The position numbers and the translations under genes were made by a program. Shown piece by piece: positions 16,387 to 24,955 of a stretch of 64,000 nt of DNA (position 1 is the first letter of the stretch; each line of letters starts with the position of its first letter). The notes under the pieces were generated by a model. The model saw nothing but the letters and a program-made list of their open reading frames with translations, was not told the DNA's origin and did no database searches. The stretch lies in assembly GCF_000235445.1 (NCBI RefSeq), contig NZ_JH378831.1, forward strand, positions 273,563 through 337,562, written 5' to 3'. Origin of the DNA: Johnsonella ignava ATCC 51276. Its GTDB lineage: Bacteria > Bacillota > Clostridia > Lachnospirales > Lachnospiraceae.

Positions 16387-18264
16387 TTACATACGCTCAG
16401 GAGCCTCTACTGCAATAAGTTGCAGCGCTTCACTTAAAATGTCCTTTGTAAGCATTATTGTTGCAAGATAACTTCTTTTAAGCTTTTCATCGCTTTCAGA
16501 AAGTATCTTTACATCATGATAAAATGTATTAAATGCATCTGCTACTGCATACATAAACTGACATATTCTATGCGGTGCAAGCTCCTTCCATGCATTTTCA
16601 ACTACCGAGTTATACTGTACAAGCTCAAGCTCAAGCTTTTTGTGAACCTCCAGTTTTGCAGGCATAAAATCCTCATATGTAAGTTCTGTCCCGCTGCTTT
16701 CATAATATTTTGATAAAATTGACTTAATCCTTACTACCGTATAGAGTATATATGGACCTGTATTACCTTTAAATGAAGTAAATCTGTCCGTGTCAAATAT
16801 ATAATCCTTTGAAGCCTGATTTGAAAGATCAGCATATTTTAATGCGGCAAGGCTTATCATCCTTACAGTATCCTCATCTATATTATAATTTATCAAATCA
16901 GAATTTCCTAGAGCAGATTTTTCCTTATCAGAATTTTCCTTATCAGAATTTTCCTTATTAAAATTTTCTTTATCTGAATTCTCATTATCAGTATCCGATT
17001 CTTTTCTGCTTTCAATTATCTTACTGCGAACGGCATTTTCCGTCTCTTCTATAAGCTGCTCAAGACGCATAACGCCACCTGTTCTTGTCTTAAAAGGTTT
17101 CCCGTCTGCACCGTTCATAGTTCCAAAACCTATAAAATTAAGTTCATGTTCAGGTTTTACTATACCGGCTTTTTTTGCCACTCTAAAAAACTGTGTATAA
17201 TGTAGCTCCTGTCTTTTATCAGCTACATAAATATATCTGTCGGGATTATAAAGTGCCTCTCTTTCAATCAATGTGGCAAGATCGGAGGTGGTATAAAGGG
17301 CACCTCCGTCAGATTTTTTTATAATACAGGGAGGCAGCTCCTTTGTATCACCTTCCTGTCTTATATCAACTACAAGTGCACCCTCGGACATATAAGCTAT
17401 GCCTCTTTTTTCAAGATCGGTACACATATCTTCTATATAAGGCTGTGCATCCGACTCTCCTTTCCAAAGTTCAAAATCCACATTTAAATTTCTGTAATTT
17501 TTTACAAGGTCCTCTTTTGAAACCCTCATTATATGTTTCCATAAAGCCATATAATTCCTGTCTCCGTTTTGGAGCTTTACGGTAGATTTCATAGCCCTTT
17601 CTTTAAATACGGGATTTTCTTTTGCTTTTTGTGAAGCAGACGGATATATCTCCTCAAGCTCGTCTATATCAAATGGTGCTTTATCAGGAAATTCGCCTTT
17701 AAAGTTCTCATCAAAATATACAAGCTGAGGCTGTCTGTCCCTAAGTTCCTCTATTATAAGCCCCATCTGAAGCCCCCAGTCTCCAAGATGTATATCTCCT
17801 ATCATTTCATTCCCGAAATATTTTCCCATTCGCTTAAAGCTTTCGCCTATAACGGCAGAACGCAGATGCCCTACATGTAACGGTTTTGCCGCATTTGCAC
17901 CGCCATAATCCACAATTATCTTTTTAGGCGGATTATCGGCAGCCGCACCAAACCTTTCATTTTGTGCCATCTCCTTTAAATATGAATTTAAAAGCTCCGG
18001 ATTTATATCTATATTTATAAATCCGGGTGCACAGATATTTACATTTTCAAATGCGGAATTTTTATTTAATATTGCAGCAACATCACCTGCTATTTCCATC
18101 GGATTTTTTTTATACTGTTTTGCGGCGGAAAGTGCCGAATTGCACTGGAACTGACATAAATCGGGACGGTTTGAAACTAAAACGGTACCATAACCGCCTT
18201 CATACGAGCACTCCTTAAAAGCCCTGCTTACTTCATCACTCAATATTTCTAAAATTTTTTTCAT
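16387..18264 (-). CDS. argS: Arginyl-tRNA synthetase
   Basis: Class I synthetase charging tRNA-Arg; 625 residues. The HIGH-type motif is HVGHLRSAVIGES near residue 130. The region after KPFKTRTGGVMRLEQL occupies the KMSKS-loop position, where many ArgS lack the canonical lysine motif. The C-terminal helical anticodon-binding domain ends in EAPERM, as is usual. I start at ATG 18264 (AGGAG 6 nt upstream) rather than a GTG at 18291. An unusual hydrophilic insertion, residues ~428-465, is made of repeated SDKEN-like units and sits near the junction of catalytic and anticodon domains. Confidence 0.96.
   Translation of the reverse strand: MKKILEILSDEVSRAFKECSYEGGYGTVLVSNRPDLCQFQCNSALSAAKQYKKNPMEIAGDVAAILNKNSAFENVNICAPGFINIDINPELLNSYLKEMAQNERFGAAADNPPKKIIVDYGGANAAKPLHVGHLRSAVIGESFKRMGKYFGNEMIGDIHLGDWGLQMGLIIEELRDRQPQLVYFDENFKGEFPDKAPFDIDELEEIYPSASQKAKENPVFKERAMKSTVKLQNGDRNYMALWKHIMRVSKEDLVKNYRNLNVDFELWKGESDAQPYIEDMCTDLEKRGIAYMSEGALVVDIRQEGDTKELPPCIIKKSDGGALYTTSDLATLIEREALYNPDRYIYVADKRQELHYTQFFRVAKKAGIVKPEHELNFIGFGTMNGADGKPFKTRTGGVMRLEQLIEETENAVRSKIIESRKESDTDNENSDKENFNKENSDKENSDKEKSALGNSDLINYNIDEDTVRMISLAALKYADLSNQASKDYIFDTDRFTSFKGNTGPYILYTVVRIKSILSKYYESSGTELTYEDFMPAKLEVHKKLELELVQYNSVVENAWKELAPHRICQFMYAVADAFNTFYHDVKILSESDEKLKRSYLATIMLTKDILSEALQLIAVEAPERM
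16917..16990. repeat. 15-bp tandem repeat inside argS
   Basis: About five degenerate copies of a 15-bp unit built around TTTTCCTTATCAGAA (plus strand). Being a multiple of three, copy-number change keeps the frame and only changes the length of the hydrophilic insertion in ArgS. Confidence 0.8.
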
Positions 18265-18289
18265 TTTATCTCCTAAAATATATGCAAAC

Positions 18290-18334
18290 ACCGGAATACA
18301 TCTAACAGGTATAGACTGCTTTATGCATTCCGGT
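18290..18334 (-). other. Stem-loop in the efp-argS intergenic leader
   Basis: ACCGGAATACAT (18290-18301) and ATGCATTCCGGT (18323-18334) form a 12-bp stem with one G-U pair and a 21-nt loop, about 10 nt upstream of the argS Shine-Dalgarno. There is no T-tract, so a simple terminator for efp is unlikely. No T-box signature is visible. It may affect argS translation or RNA stability. Confidence 0.6.
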
Positions 18335-18392
18335 AGTAAATTTAAAAAGCATTTAAATTTTCGGTTTTTTATATAAATTGTAAATCTCTATT

Positions 18393-18953
18393 TTAGACTC
18401 TTGAAAGATACTCACCTGTACGGGTGTCTATCTTAATTTTATCGCCTATATTTACAAATAGCGGCACATATACTACTGCACCTGTTTCCACAGTTGCCGG
18501 TTTAGTAGCACCTTGAGCTGTATTTCCTGCAAATCCGGGTTCAGTCTCTGTTATCTCAAGTTCTACGAAAAGAGGAGCTTCAACTGAAAAGACATCTCCG
18601 TTAAATGAGCATATCTTTACCATATCATTCTCCTTTACAAACTTAAGCGCATCACCGACTTTATCCGCATTTAATGCTATCTGGTCATAAGTCTCGGTAT
18701 TCATAAAGTTAAACATATCTCCGTCTGAGTACAGATACTGCATTTCAGCCCTATCTATTCTTGCTTGTGGAAATTTTTCAGTTGGGCGGAAAGTACGCTC
18801 CACAACACTTCCCGTCTTTACATTTTTAATCTTTGTACGAACGAAGGCAGCACCTTTTCCCGGCTTAACATGCTGGAATTCAATTATCTGGTACACCTGT
18901 CCCGGCTCAATCTCCAATGTTATGCCGTTTCTAAAATCACCTGCTGAAATCAT
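18393..18953 (-). CDS. efp: Elongation factor P
   Basis: 186 residues, the normal length. Acts on the ribosome to relieve stalling at polyproline. The domain I tip loop is PGKGAA at 31-36, with Lys33 at the site that is modified in many species. The last domain contains the KIDTRTGEYLSRV ending typical of the family. AGGAGG precedes the ATG. A strong promoter lies 35 bp upstream, and argS follows after 128 bp. No modification enzyme (EpmA/B, YmfI) is visible nearby. Confidence 0.97.
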   Translation of the reverse strand: MISAGDFRNGITLEIEPGQVYQIIEFQHVKPGKGAAFVRTKIKNVKTGSVVERTFRPTEKFPQARIDRAEMQYLYSDGDMFNFMNTETYDQIALNADKVGDALKFVKENDMVKICSFNGDVFSVEAPLFVELEITETEPGFAGNTAQGATKPATVETGAVVYVPLFVNIGDKIKIDTRTGEYLSRV

Positions 18954-18987
18954 ATTTTTTTCCTCCTAAAAATCGCATTGCTTACCT

Positions 18988-19016
18988 ATTTTAAACTAAA
19001 AATGCACTCTTTTCAA
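18988..19016 (-). promoter_or_regulatory. Sigma-A promoter of efp
   Basis: Minus strand TTGAAA (19011-19016), 17-nt spacer, TAAAAT (18988-18993). A second weaker TTGACT-like box lies further upstream near 19059. The rest of the 18954-19409 gap holds only the tuf terminator. Confidence 0.6.
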
Positions 19017-19266
19017 GTGGTTTTTACTTAAATCATTTTATTAAGTATAAGATGTCTTTAGTCAACTGCTCCTTTTTAAGCGGAATATTTTTCTTCAAGT
19101 AATCATTCTTCAAATGACTCTGCATCATTTGCGTACACACAGCTTAATATAAGTTCAGATATAAATATAGCTAAAAATAATATTTTTTTGTATTATCCTC
19201 ATTGTTATTAAATAAAAATCTAAAATTAATCAAATAAGATCTTTTAATCATTTTTAATGCAGTTTC

Positions 19267-19312
19267 AAAAAACCGCAGACCTGCATACAATTAAGCAGAC
19301 CTGCGGTTTTTA
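19267..19312 (-). terminator. Rho-independent terminator of tuf
   Basis: AAAAAACCGCAG and CTGCGGTTTTT form an 11-bp stem, continued by CTGC/GCAG after a 2-nt internal mismatch, with T-runs on both strands. It lies ~100 nt past the tuf stop and ends the translation-factor operon. Confidence 0.85.
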
Positions 19313-19409
19313 ATATACTATAATTAATTAAATTTATTAAATTAAATAGAACAGCTCTAATACATAGGTCTTCTTCTGAAAATAATATCATCAAAACCCT
19401 GTAAGCAGA

Positions 19410-20609
19410 TTATTCTATAATCTTAATAACTCTTCCTGAACCTACTGTACGTCCACCCTCACGGATAGCAAAGCGAAGTCCCTGCTCACATGCGATAGGA
19501 TGGATAAGTTCGATAGTCATCTCAACATTATCTCCCGGCATGCACATCTCAGTACCTGCAGGAAGTTCACATACACCTGTGATATCGGTTGTTCTGAAAT
19601 AAAACTGCGGACGATAGTTATTAAAGAAAGGAGTATGACGTCCACCCTCTTCCTTTGTAAGAACGTATACCTGTGCGGTAAACTTCTTATGGCATTTTAC
19701 TGTGCCCGGCTTTGCAAGAACCTGTCCACGCTCAATCTCAGTTCTCTGTACACCACGAAGAAGTGCACCTATATTATCACCTGCCTGAGCCTGGTCAAGA
19801 AGCTTCCTGAACATCTCTATACCGGTAACAACTGTTTTCTTAACATCTTCATGTATACCGAGAATTTCAACCTCATCATTAAGTTTAAGTGTACCTCTCT
19901 CAACACGACCGGTAGCTACAGTACCACGTCCTGTAATTGTAAATACATCCTCAACAGGCATAAGGAAAGGCTTTTCGGTATCACGCTCAGGATCCGGTAT
20001 ATACTCATCAACTGCATCCATAAGCTCCATTATCTTATCTCCCCACTCACTGTTCGGATCTTCAAGTGCTTTAAGTGCAGAACCCTGTATTATAGGTGTA
20101 TCATCTCCGGGGAATTCATACTCATTAAGACGCTCTCTGATTTCCATGTCAACAAGTTCAAGAAGCTCTGGATCATCAACCATATCACATTTATTCATAA
20201 ATACCACGATATAGGGAACACCTACCTGACGTGCAAGAAGGATATGCTCCTGTGTCTGTGCCATAACACCGTCAGTAGCGGCAACCACGAGGATCGCCCC
20301 GTCCATCTGTGCTGCACCGGTGATCATATTCTTTACATAGTCGGCATGTCCGGGACAGTCAACATGTGCATAATGCCTTTTCTTTGTTTCATACTCAACA
20401 TGTGCGGTTGAAATAGTAATTCCACGCTCTCTTTCTTCCGGAGCCTTATCAATATTTTCAAAATCAACAATTTTATTTGTATCTGAAGGGAGCTTTGTTG
20501 CAAGTACTTTTGTAATTGCTGCTGTAAGTGTTGTCTTGCCGTGGTCAACATGTCCGATGGTACCTATGTTAGCATGCGGCTTTGATCTGTCAAATTTTGC
20601 TTTTGCCAT
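19410..20609 (-). CDS. tuf: Elongation factor Tu
   Basis: 399 residues. GTPase that delivers aminoacyl-tRNA to the ribosome. G1 GHVDHGKT at 19-26, switch I region with RERGITI, G3 DCPGHADY, G4 NKCD, followed by the two beta-barrel domains and the C-terminal GGRTVGSGRV. ATG with AAGGAGG upstream. It follows fusA by 141 bp, has its own promoter and is followed by a strong terminator, so it can be made in excess of EF-G. Confidence 0.99.
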   Translation of the reverse strand: MAKAKFDRSKPHANIGTIGHVDHGKTTLTAAITKVLATKLPSDTNKIVDFENIDKAPEERERGITISTAHVEYETKKRHYAHVDCPGHADYVKNMITGAAQMDGAILVVAATDGVMAQTQEHILLARQVGVPYIVVFMNKCDMVDDPELLELVDMEIRERLNEYEFPGDDTPIIQGSALKALEDPNSEWGDKIMELMDAVDEYIPDPERDTEKPFLMPVEDVFTITGRGTVATGRVERGTLKLNDEVEILGIHEDVKKTVVTGIEMFRKLLDQAQAGDNIGALLRGVQRTEIERGQVLAKPGTVKCHKKFTAQVYVLTKEEGGRHTPFFNNYRPQFYFRTTDITGVCELPAGTEMCMPGDNVEMTIELIHPIACEQGLRFAIREGGRTVGSGRVIKIIE

Positions 20610-20670
20610 TTTAATTCCTCCTTGAAATGCATTTGCATTATATTATTTTATTGTATTTTCACTGCATTGT

Positions 20671-20699
20671 ATTATATATTATATACAATATTTTATCAA
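20671..20699 (-). promoter_or_regulatory. Internal promoter for tuf
   Basis: Minus strand TTGATA (20694-20699), 17-nt spacer, TATAAT (20671-20676), within the fusA-tuf gap. Confidence 0.6.
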
Positions 20700-20750
20700 G
20701 CAAATTTACAGGTATTTAAACCCGTATCATGTTATATAATTTGCTTTTGT

Positions 20751-22874
20751 TTATTTATTTCCTTTTCTTTCAGAAACAATTTTTTCCTGAACTGACTTGG
20801 GAACCTGTTCGTATTTCTCAAAGAACATAGAGTAATTTCCTCTTCCCTGTGTCTTTGAACGTAAGTCTGTAGCATACCCGAACATCTCTGCAAGCGGTAC
20901 ATAGGCATTTATCTGCTTTCCTGCAGCTATATCTTCCATGCCCTCTATACGTCCTCTTCTTGCATTTATATCTCCGATTACATCTCCCATGTAATCTTCA
21001 GGCATTGTTACCTCAACCTTCATTATAGGCTCAAGAAGTACAGGACCTGCTTTTGCCATAGCATCTTTAAATGCAAGTGAGCCTGCTATATGGAAAGCCA
21101 TCTCTGAAGAGTCAACCTCATGGTATGAACCGTCATATACATTTGCATAGATTCCGAGTACCGGAAAACCTCCAAGTATACCCGCTTTTGCAGCTTCTTC
21201 TATACCTTCTCCAACAGGTGGTATGTATTCTTTAGGTATTGAACCTCCAACTACTGAAGATTCAAACTTAAATGTCTCCTCTCCATTCGGATCCATAGGT
21301 TCAAACCTGACCTTACAATGTCCGTACTGTCCACGTCCGCCTGACTGCTTTGCATACTTGCTGTCAACCTCAACTGATTTTGTAAAGGTCTCCTTATATG
21401 CAACCTGCGGTGCACCTACATTGGCTTCAACATTAAATTCTCTTAAAAGCCTGTCTACTATTATCTCAAGGTGAAGCTCACCCATACCGGATATAATTGT
21501 CTGTCCGGTTTCAGTGTTGGTCTTTGCCCTGAAAGTGGGATCTTCTTCAGCAAGCTTCTGAAGTGCCTCTATCATCTTGGTCTGACCAACCTTTGTCTTA
21601 GGTTCTATGGCTATATCTATAACCGGCTCCGGGAATTCCATAGATTCAAGAATTACAGGGTGCTGTTCATCACATAATGTATCTCCTGTAGTTGTAAGCT
21701 TAAACCCGACTGCAGCCGCTATATCGCCTGAATATACCTTATCAAGCTCCTGTCTCTTATTTGCATGCATCTGCAATACACGACCTATACGCTCTTTTTT
21801 GCTCTTTGTAGCATTCAGTACATATGAGCCTGAATTGATAGTTCCTGAGTATACTCTGAAAAACGCAAGCTTTCCTACATAAGGATCGGTCATTATCTTA
21901 AATGCAAGTGCTGAAAAAGGCTCTTCATCTGAAGAATGTCTCTCAACCTCATTTCCATCAAGATCAACACCCTTTATAGCAGGTATGTCAACCGGTGATG
22001 GCATAAACTCGATTATAGCATTTAAAAGTTTCTGTACTCCCTTGTTTCTGTAAGCCGAACCGCAGCATACCGGAACCGCCGTACATTCACAGGTAGCTTT
22101 CCTAAGCACCTTTTTAAGCTCATCAATGCCGGGCTCTCTGCCTTCAAGATATTCCATCATAAGATCATCATCAAGCTCACATATTTTTTCAATCAACTCG
22201 GAACGGTAAAGCTGAGCATCCTCTTTATAATCCTCAGGGATATCCTCTATACTAATCTTTTCTCCCTTGTCATCATGATAAAAATATGCCTTCATCTCAA
22301 AGAGATCTATGATGCCTTTAAATTCATCTTCTTTTCCTATCGGAATAGTAAGTATTATGGCATTTTTTCCGAGACGCTTGCGTATCTGCTCAACTGCACC
22401 GTAGAAGTTGGCACCGAGTATATCCATCTTATTTACAAATGCCATACGTGGTACATTATATGTATCCGCCTGTCTCCATACATTTTCCGACTGCGGTTCC
22501 ACACCGCCCTTTGCACAGAATACTCCGACTGCACCGTCAAGAACCCTAAGAGATCTTTCAACCTCAACAGTGAAGTCAACGTGTCCCGGCGTATCTATAA
22601 TATTAATTCTGTTATCAAGCTCACCCGGCTTATTTTTGTTATTTTCCTGTATTGTCCAATGGCATGTTGTGGCAGCGGAAGTGATTGTAATACCTCTCTC
22701 TTGTTCCTGCTCCATCCAGTCCATTGTCGCAGTTCCTTCATGAGTATCACCAATCTTATAATTGACACCGGTATAATACAGGATACGCTCTGTAAGTGTA
22801 GTTTTACCTGCATCTATATGTGCCATTATACCTATATTTCTGGTCCTCTCTAAAGGATATTCTCTTCCTGACAA
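20751..22874 (-). CDS. fusA: Elongation factor G
   Basis: 707 residues, full length. GTPase that drives ribosomal translocation. G1 AHIDAGKT at 18-25, RGITITSAAT switch region, G3 DTPGHVDF, G4 NKMD, then domain IV and a C-terminus ending in KYEQVPKSVQEKI. It lies 20 bp downstream of rpsG in the classical str operon order. Confidence 0.99.
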   Translation of the reverse strand: MSGREYPLERTRNIGIMAHIDAGKTTLTERILYYTGVNYKIGDTHEGTATMDWMEQEQERGITITSAATTCHWTIQENNKNKPGELDNRINIIDTPGHVDFTVEVERSLRVLDGAVGVFCAKGGVEPQSENVWRQADTYNVPRMAFVNKMDILGANFYGAVEQIRKRLGKNAIILTIPIGKEDEFKGIIDLFEMKAYFYHDDKGEKISIEDIPEDYKEDAQLYRSELIEKICELDDDLMMEYLEGREPGIDELKKVLRKATCECTAVPVCCGSAYRNKGVQKLLNAIIEFMPSPVDIPAIKGVDLDGNEVERHSSDEEPFSALAFKIMTDPYVGKLAFFRVYSGTINSGSYVLNATKSKKERIGRVLQMHANKRQELDKVYSGDIAAAVGFKLTTTGDTLCDEQHPVILESMEFPEPVIDIAIEPKTKVGQTKMIEALQKLAEEDPTFRAKTNTETGQTIISGMGELHLEIIVDRLLREFNVEANVGAPQVAYKETFTKSVEVDSKYAKQSGGRGQYGHCKVRFEPMDPNGEETFKFESSVVGGSIPKEYIPPVGEGIEEAAKAGILGGFPVLGIYANVYDGSYHEVDSSEMAFHIAGSLAFKDAMAKAGPVLLEPIMKVEVTMPEDYMGDVIGDINARRGRIEGMEDIAAGKQINAYVPLAEMFGYATDLRSKTQGRGNYSMFFEKYEQVPKSVQEKIVSERKGNK

Positions 22875-22894
22875 ATTTATTCCTCCTTATAAGA

Positions 22895-23365
22895 CTAGAA
22901 TCTATAATGAGCAAACGCCTTGTTAGCTTCTGCCATCTTATGCATGTCTTCTTTTCTCTTGACTGCCGCCCCTGTATTGTTGGCAGCATCCATAAGTTCA
23001 TTGGCAAGTCTTTCTTCCTGTGTCTTTTCACCTCTTTTGCGTGAAAACATAGTAAGCCATCTGAGTGCAAGTGCCTGTCTTCTTTCAGGCTTGACTTCTA
23101 TAGGAACCTGATATGTGGCTCCGCCAATTCTTTTTGCTTTTACTTCGAGCACGGGCATAATATTGTTCATGGCTGCTTCAAAAACCTCAACAGGTTCTTT
23201 TTCAGTTTTTTCAGCTATTCTATTAAATGCTCCGTACACTATTTTCTGCGCAACACCCTTTTTTCCGTCTAACATAATATTGTTAATAAGCTTTGTAACA
23301 ACCTTATTATTGTACAAAGGGTCTGCGAGAACATCTCTTTTTTGCTTATTACCTTTACGTGGCAC
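22895..23365 (-). CDS. rpsG: 30S ribosomal protein S7
   Basis: 156 residues, the standard bacterial length. Starts MPRKGNKQKRDVL and includes GGATYQVPIEV and the ALRWL segment that contacts 16S rRNA. It nucleates assembly of the 30S head. GGAGGG lies before the ATG. A 264-bp gap separates it from rpsL, longer than usual, with a small GCCGT/ACGGC stem just upstream of the RBS. Confidence 0.98.
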   Translation of the reverse strand: MPRKGNKQKRDVLADPLYNNKVVTKLINNIMLDGKKGVAQKIVYGAFNRIAEKTEKEPVEVFEAAMNNIMPVLEVKAKRIGGATYQVPIEVKPERRQALALRWLTMFSRKRGEKTQEERLANELMDAANNTGAAVKRKEDMHKMAEANKAFAHYRF

Positions 23366-23629
23366 GTTTTCTTCCCTCCTTAATAATTCCGCCGTAAACG
23401 GCTTTTGATTAGATCTCCGGTACTCATATTTATATGTTTCAGAATATAGCAGTTACAATTTAATTATAATATACTTATACCCTTCATTTATATGTGTCGT
23501 GCTTTTCATGTCTGCTATCTGCAACCAACAGATTTATACAATCCAGCACATCCCTATCTAAACTGTGATTATTAAAATTTTAAGCTGTTTTTTATTTTAT
23601 TTGTATCGTTAAAACCTATATGCAACTGA

Positions 23630-24049
23630 CTATTTCTTATCTTTAGGTTTCTTTGCACCGTATTTTGAACGGGCTTGTTTCCTATTTGCCACACCTGCCG
23701 TATCAAGTGTACCACGGATTATATGATACCTTGTACCCGGAAGATCCTTCACCCTGCCTCCACGGATAAGCACAACGCTGTGCTCCTGAAGGTTATGTCC
23801 CTCGCCCGGTATATATCCGGTTACTTCTATTCCATTTGAAAGACGCACCCTTGCAATCTTACGGAGTGCCGAGTTGGGTTTTTTAGGTGTAGCTGTTTTA
23901 ACTGCTGTACAAACTCCTCTTTTCTGAGGTGCAGATACATCTATCGCCTTCTTATGAAGTGAATTAAATCCCTTCTGGAGTGCCGGCGATGTCGATTTTT
24001 TTACAGATGTCTGTCTGCCTTTTTTTACAAGCTGGTTAAATGTAGGCAT
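23630..24049 (-). CDS. rpsL: 30S ribosomal protein S12
   Basis: 139 residues, decoding-centre protein. MPTFNQLVKKGR start, PKKPNSALRK and GGRVKDLPGTRYH are intact; the lysines altered in streptomycin resistance are both wild type. First gene of the str operon (rpsL-rpsG-fusA-tuf), with a consensus promoter upstream. Confidence 0.98.
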   Translation of the reverse strand: MPTFNQLVKKGRQTSVKKSTSPALQKGFNSLHKKAIDVSAPQKRGVCTAVKTATPKKPNSALRKIARVRLSNGIEVTGYIPGEGHNLQEHSVVLIRGGRVKDLPGTRYHIIRGTLDTAGVANRKQARSKYGAKKPKDKK

Positions 24050-24191
24050 TTCCTTTTATACCTCCTTTAATATTGTAATTTCTGTGGTTGCGTACATCCT
24101 GTTTAAATTAAACTAAGTTATTTACTTTCGCATTTAACTTAAAAATACAACAGAACTGCACTGAAAAAAGCATGTTTTCACACGCCCTGCT

Positions 24192-24220
24192 ATTATATAT
24201 TCCATAGACAAAGGTGTCAA
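24192..24220 (-). promoter_or_regulatory. Strong promoter of the rpsL operon
   Basis: Minus strand TTGACA (24215-24220), 17-nt spacer, TATAAT (24192-24197): full consensus. The leader to rpsL is about 135 nt. Confidence 0.8.
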
Positions 24221-24289
24221 GTGGCAAGTTACTTAATGCTCCCGACAACTTTTTCAGATGATTTTAAAAACTTATTATCCTGTAGGTTC

Positions 24290-24859
24290 CTATTTAACAA
24301 GTTTTACAGTCCCTATAAGCTTTTCCGCTTCCCCAGCAAGTTTAGATTCGCTGATTGCGGCTGAAAATGCCTGTACTCCTATAATATAGCCATCCTTTTC
24401 AAAATGATATATATACATATATATATCATTTTCTATATTCTGCTGAGGATTTTTTACCATTACCGATTCAAAACCGTATACATCAGTATCGCCTATTTTT
24501 TTACTGCTCCTATCCTTCATTGCATACAGATTACTTCCTTCAAAATCCTTATATATCAGCTCATTCAAATCCTTTGCAGTCTCTTGCTGTGCCCCTTCTT
24601 CATCATTAAGCTTATATACGCTAAAAGCAAACTGAGTACTTCCCTCATCATTTGTAATCTCAAGACTGCTGTCATCATAAAGCAGTTCACTGTCATTTAC
24701 TTCACGATATCTGGCAGGTGAATCCACTGTAAATGTTTTATCCCAAAAAGTATAGGTTACTATTTTATTACCTTCTATATTTTTTTTAATCATAATAATA
24801 CCGAAAACTATAAGTATTATTACTGTTACAAATATTCTAAGCCTATTTAAAAAACGCAT
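24290..24859 (-). CDS. Membrane-anchored protein of unknown function
   Basis: 189 residues with one N-terminal hydrophobic segment (~8-26) after a basic start, so anchored with the rest outside. The soluble part starts TFWDKTFTVDSPARYREV and looks like a compact alpha/beta domain similar in outline to small secreted PsbP-like proteins, without decisive motifs. It lies between rpoC and the rpsL promoter; a stem-loop at 24907-24933 would limit read-through from rpoC. No function assigned. Confidence 0.75.
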   Translation of the reverse strand: MRFLNRLRIFVTVIILIVFGIIMIKKNIEGNKIVTYTFWDKTFTVDSPARYREVNDSELLYDDSSLEITNDEGSTQFAFSVYKLNDEEGAQQETAKDLNELIYKDFEGSNLYAMKDRSSKKIGDTDVYGFESVMVKNPQQNIENDIYMYIYHFEKDGYIIGVQAFSAAISESKLAGEAEKLIGTVKLVK

Positions 24860-24906
24860 CTTAAACTCCTTTAGGGTTAATTATAAAAATTAATATGACA
24901 AAGGCT

Positions 24907-24933
24907 GCACGGGAATGATAGACATTCCCGTGC
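24907..24933 (-). terminator. Stem-loop after rpoC
   Basis: GCACGGGAATG and CATTCCCGTGC form a perfect 11-bp stem with a 5-nt loop, ~25 nt past the rpoC stop. The T-tract is short (CCTTTG), so it may be only partly effective. Confidence 0.65.
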
Positions 24934-24955
24934 CACCCGGCTGTAATGTTTCATT

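Noticed and set aside
18265..18392. T-box riboswitch for argS
   Set aside because: The leader is too short and lacks the conserved T-box sequence and a terminator/antiterminator pair.
19500..20411. Long 303-residue plus-strand frame antisense to tuf
   Set aside because: Shadow of a highly conserved, codon-biased gene; Cys/Tyr/Leu-rich composition and no RBS.
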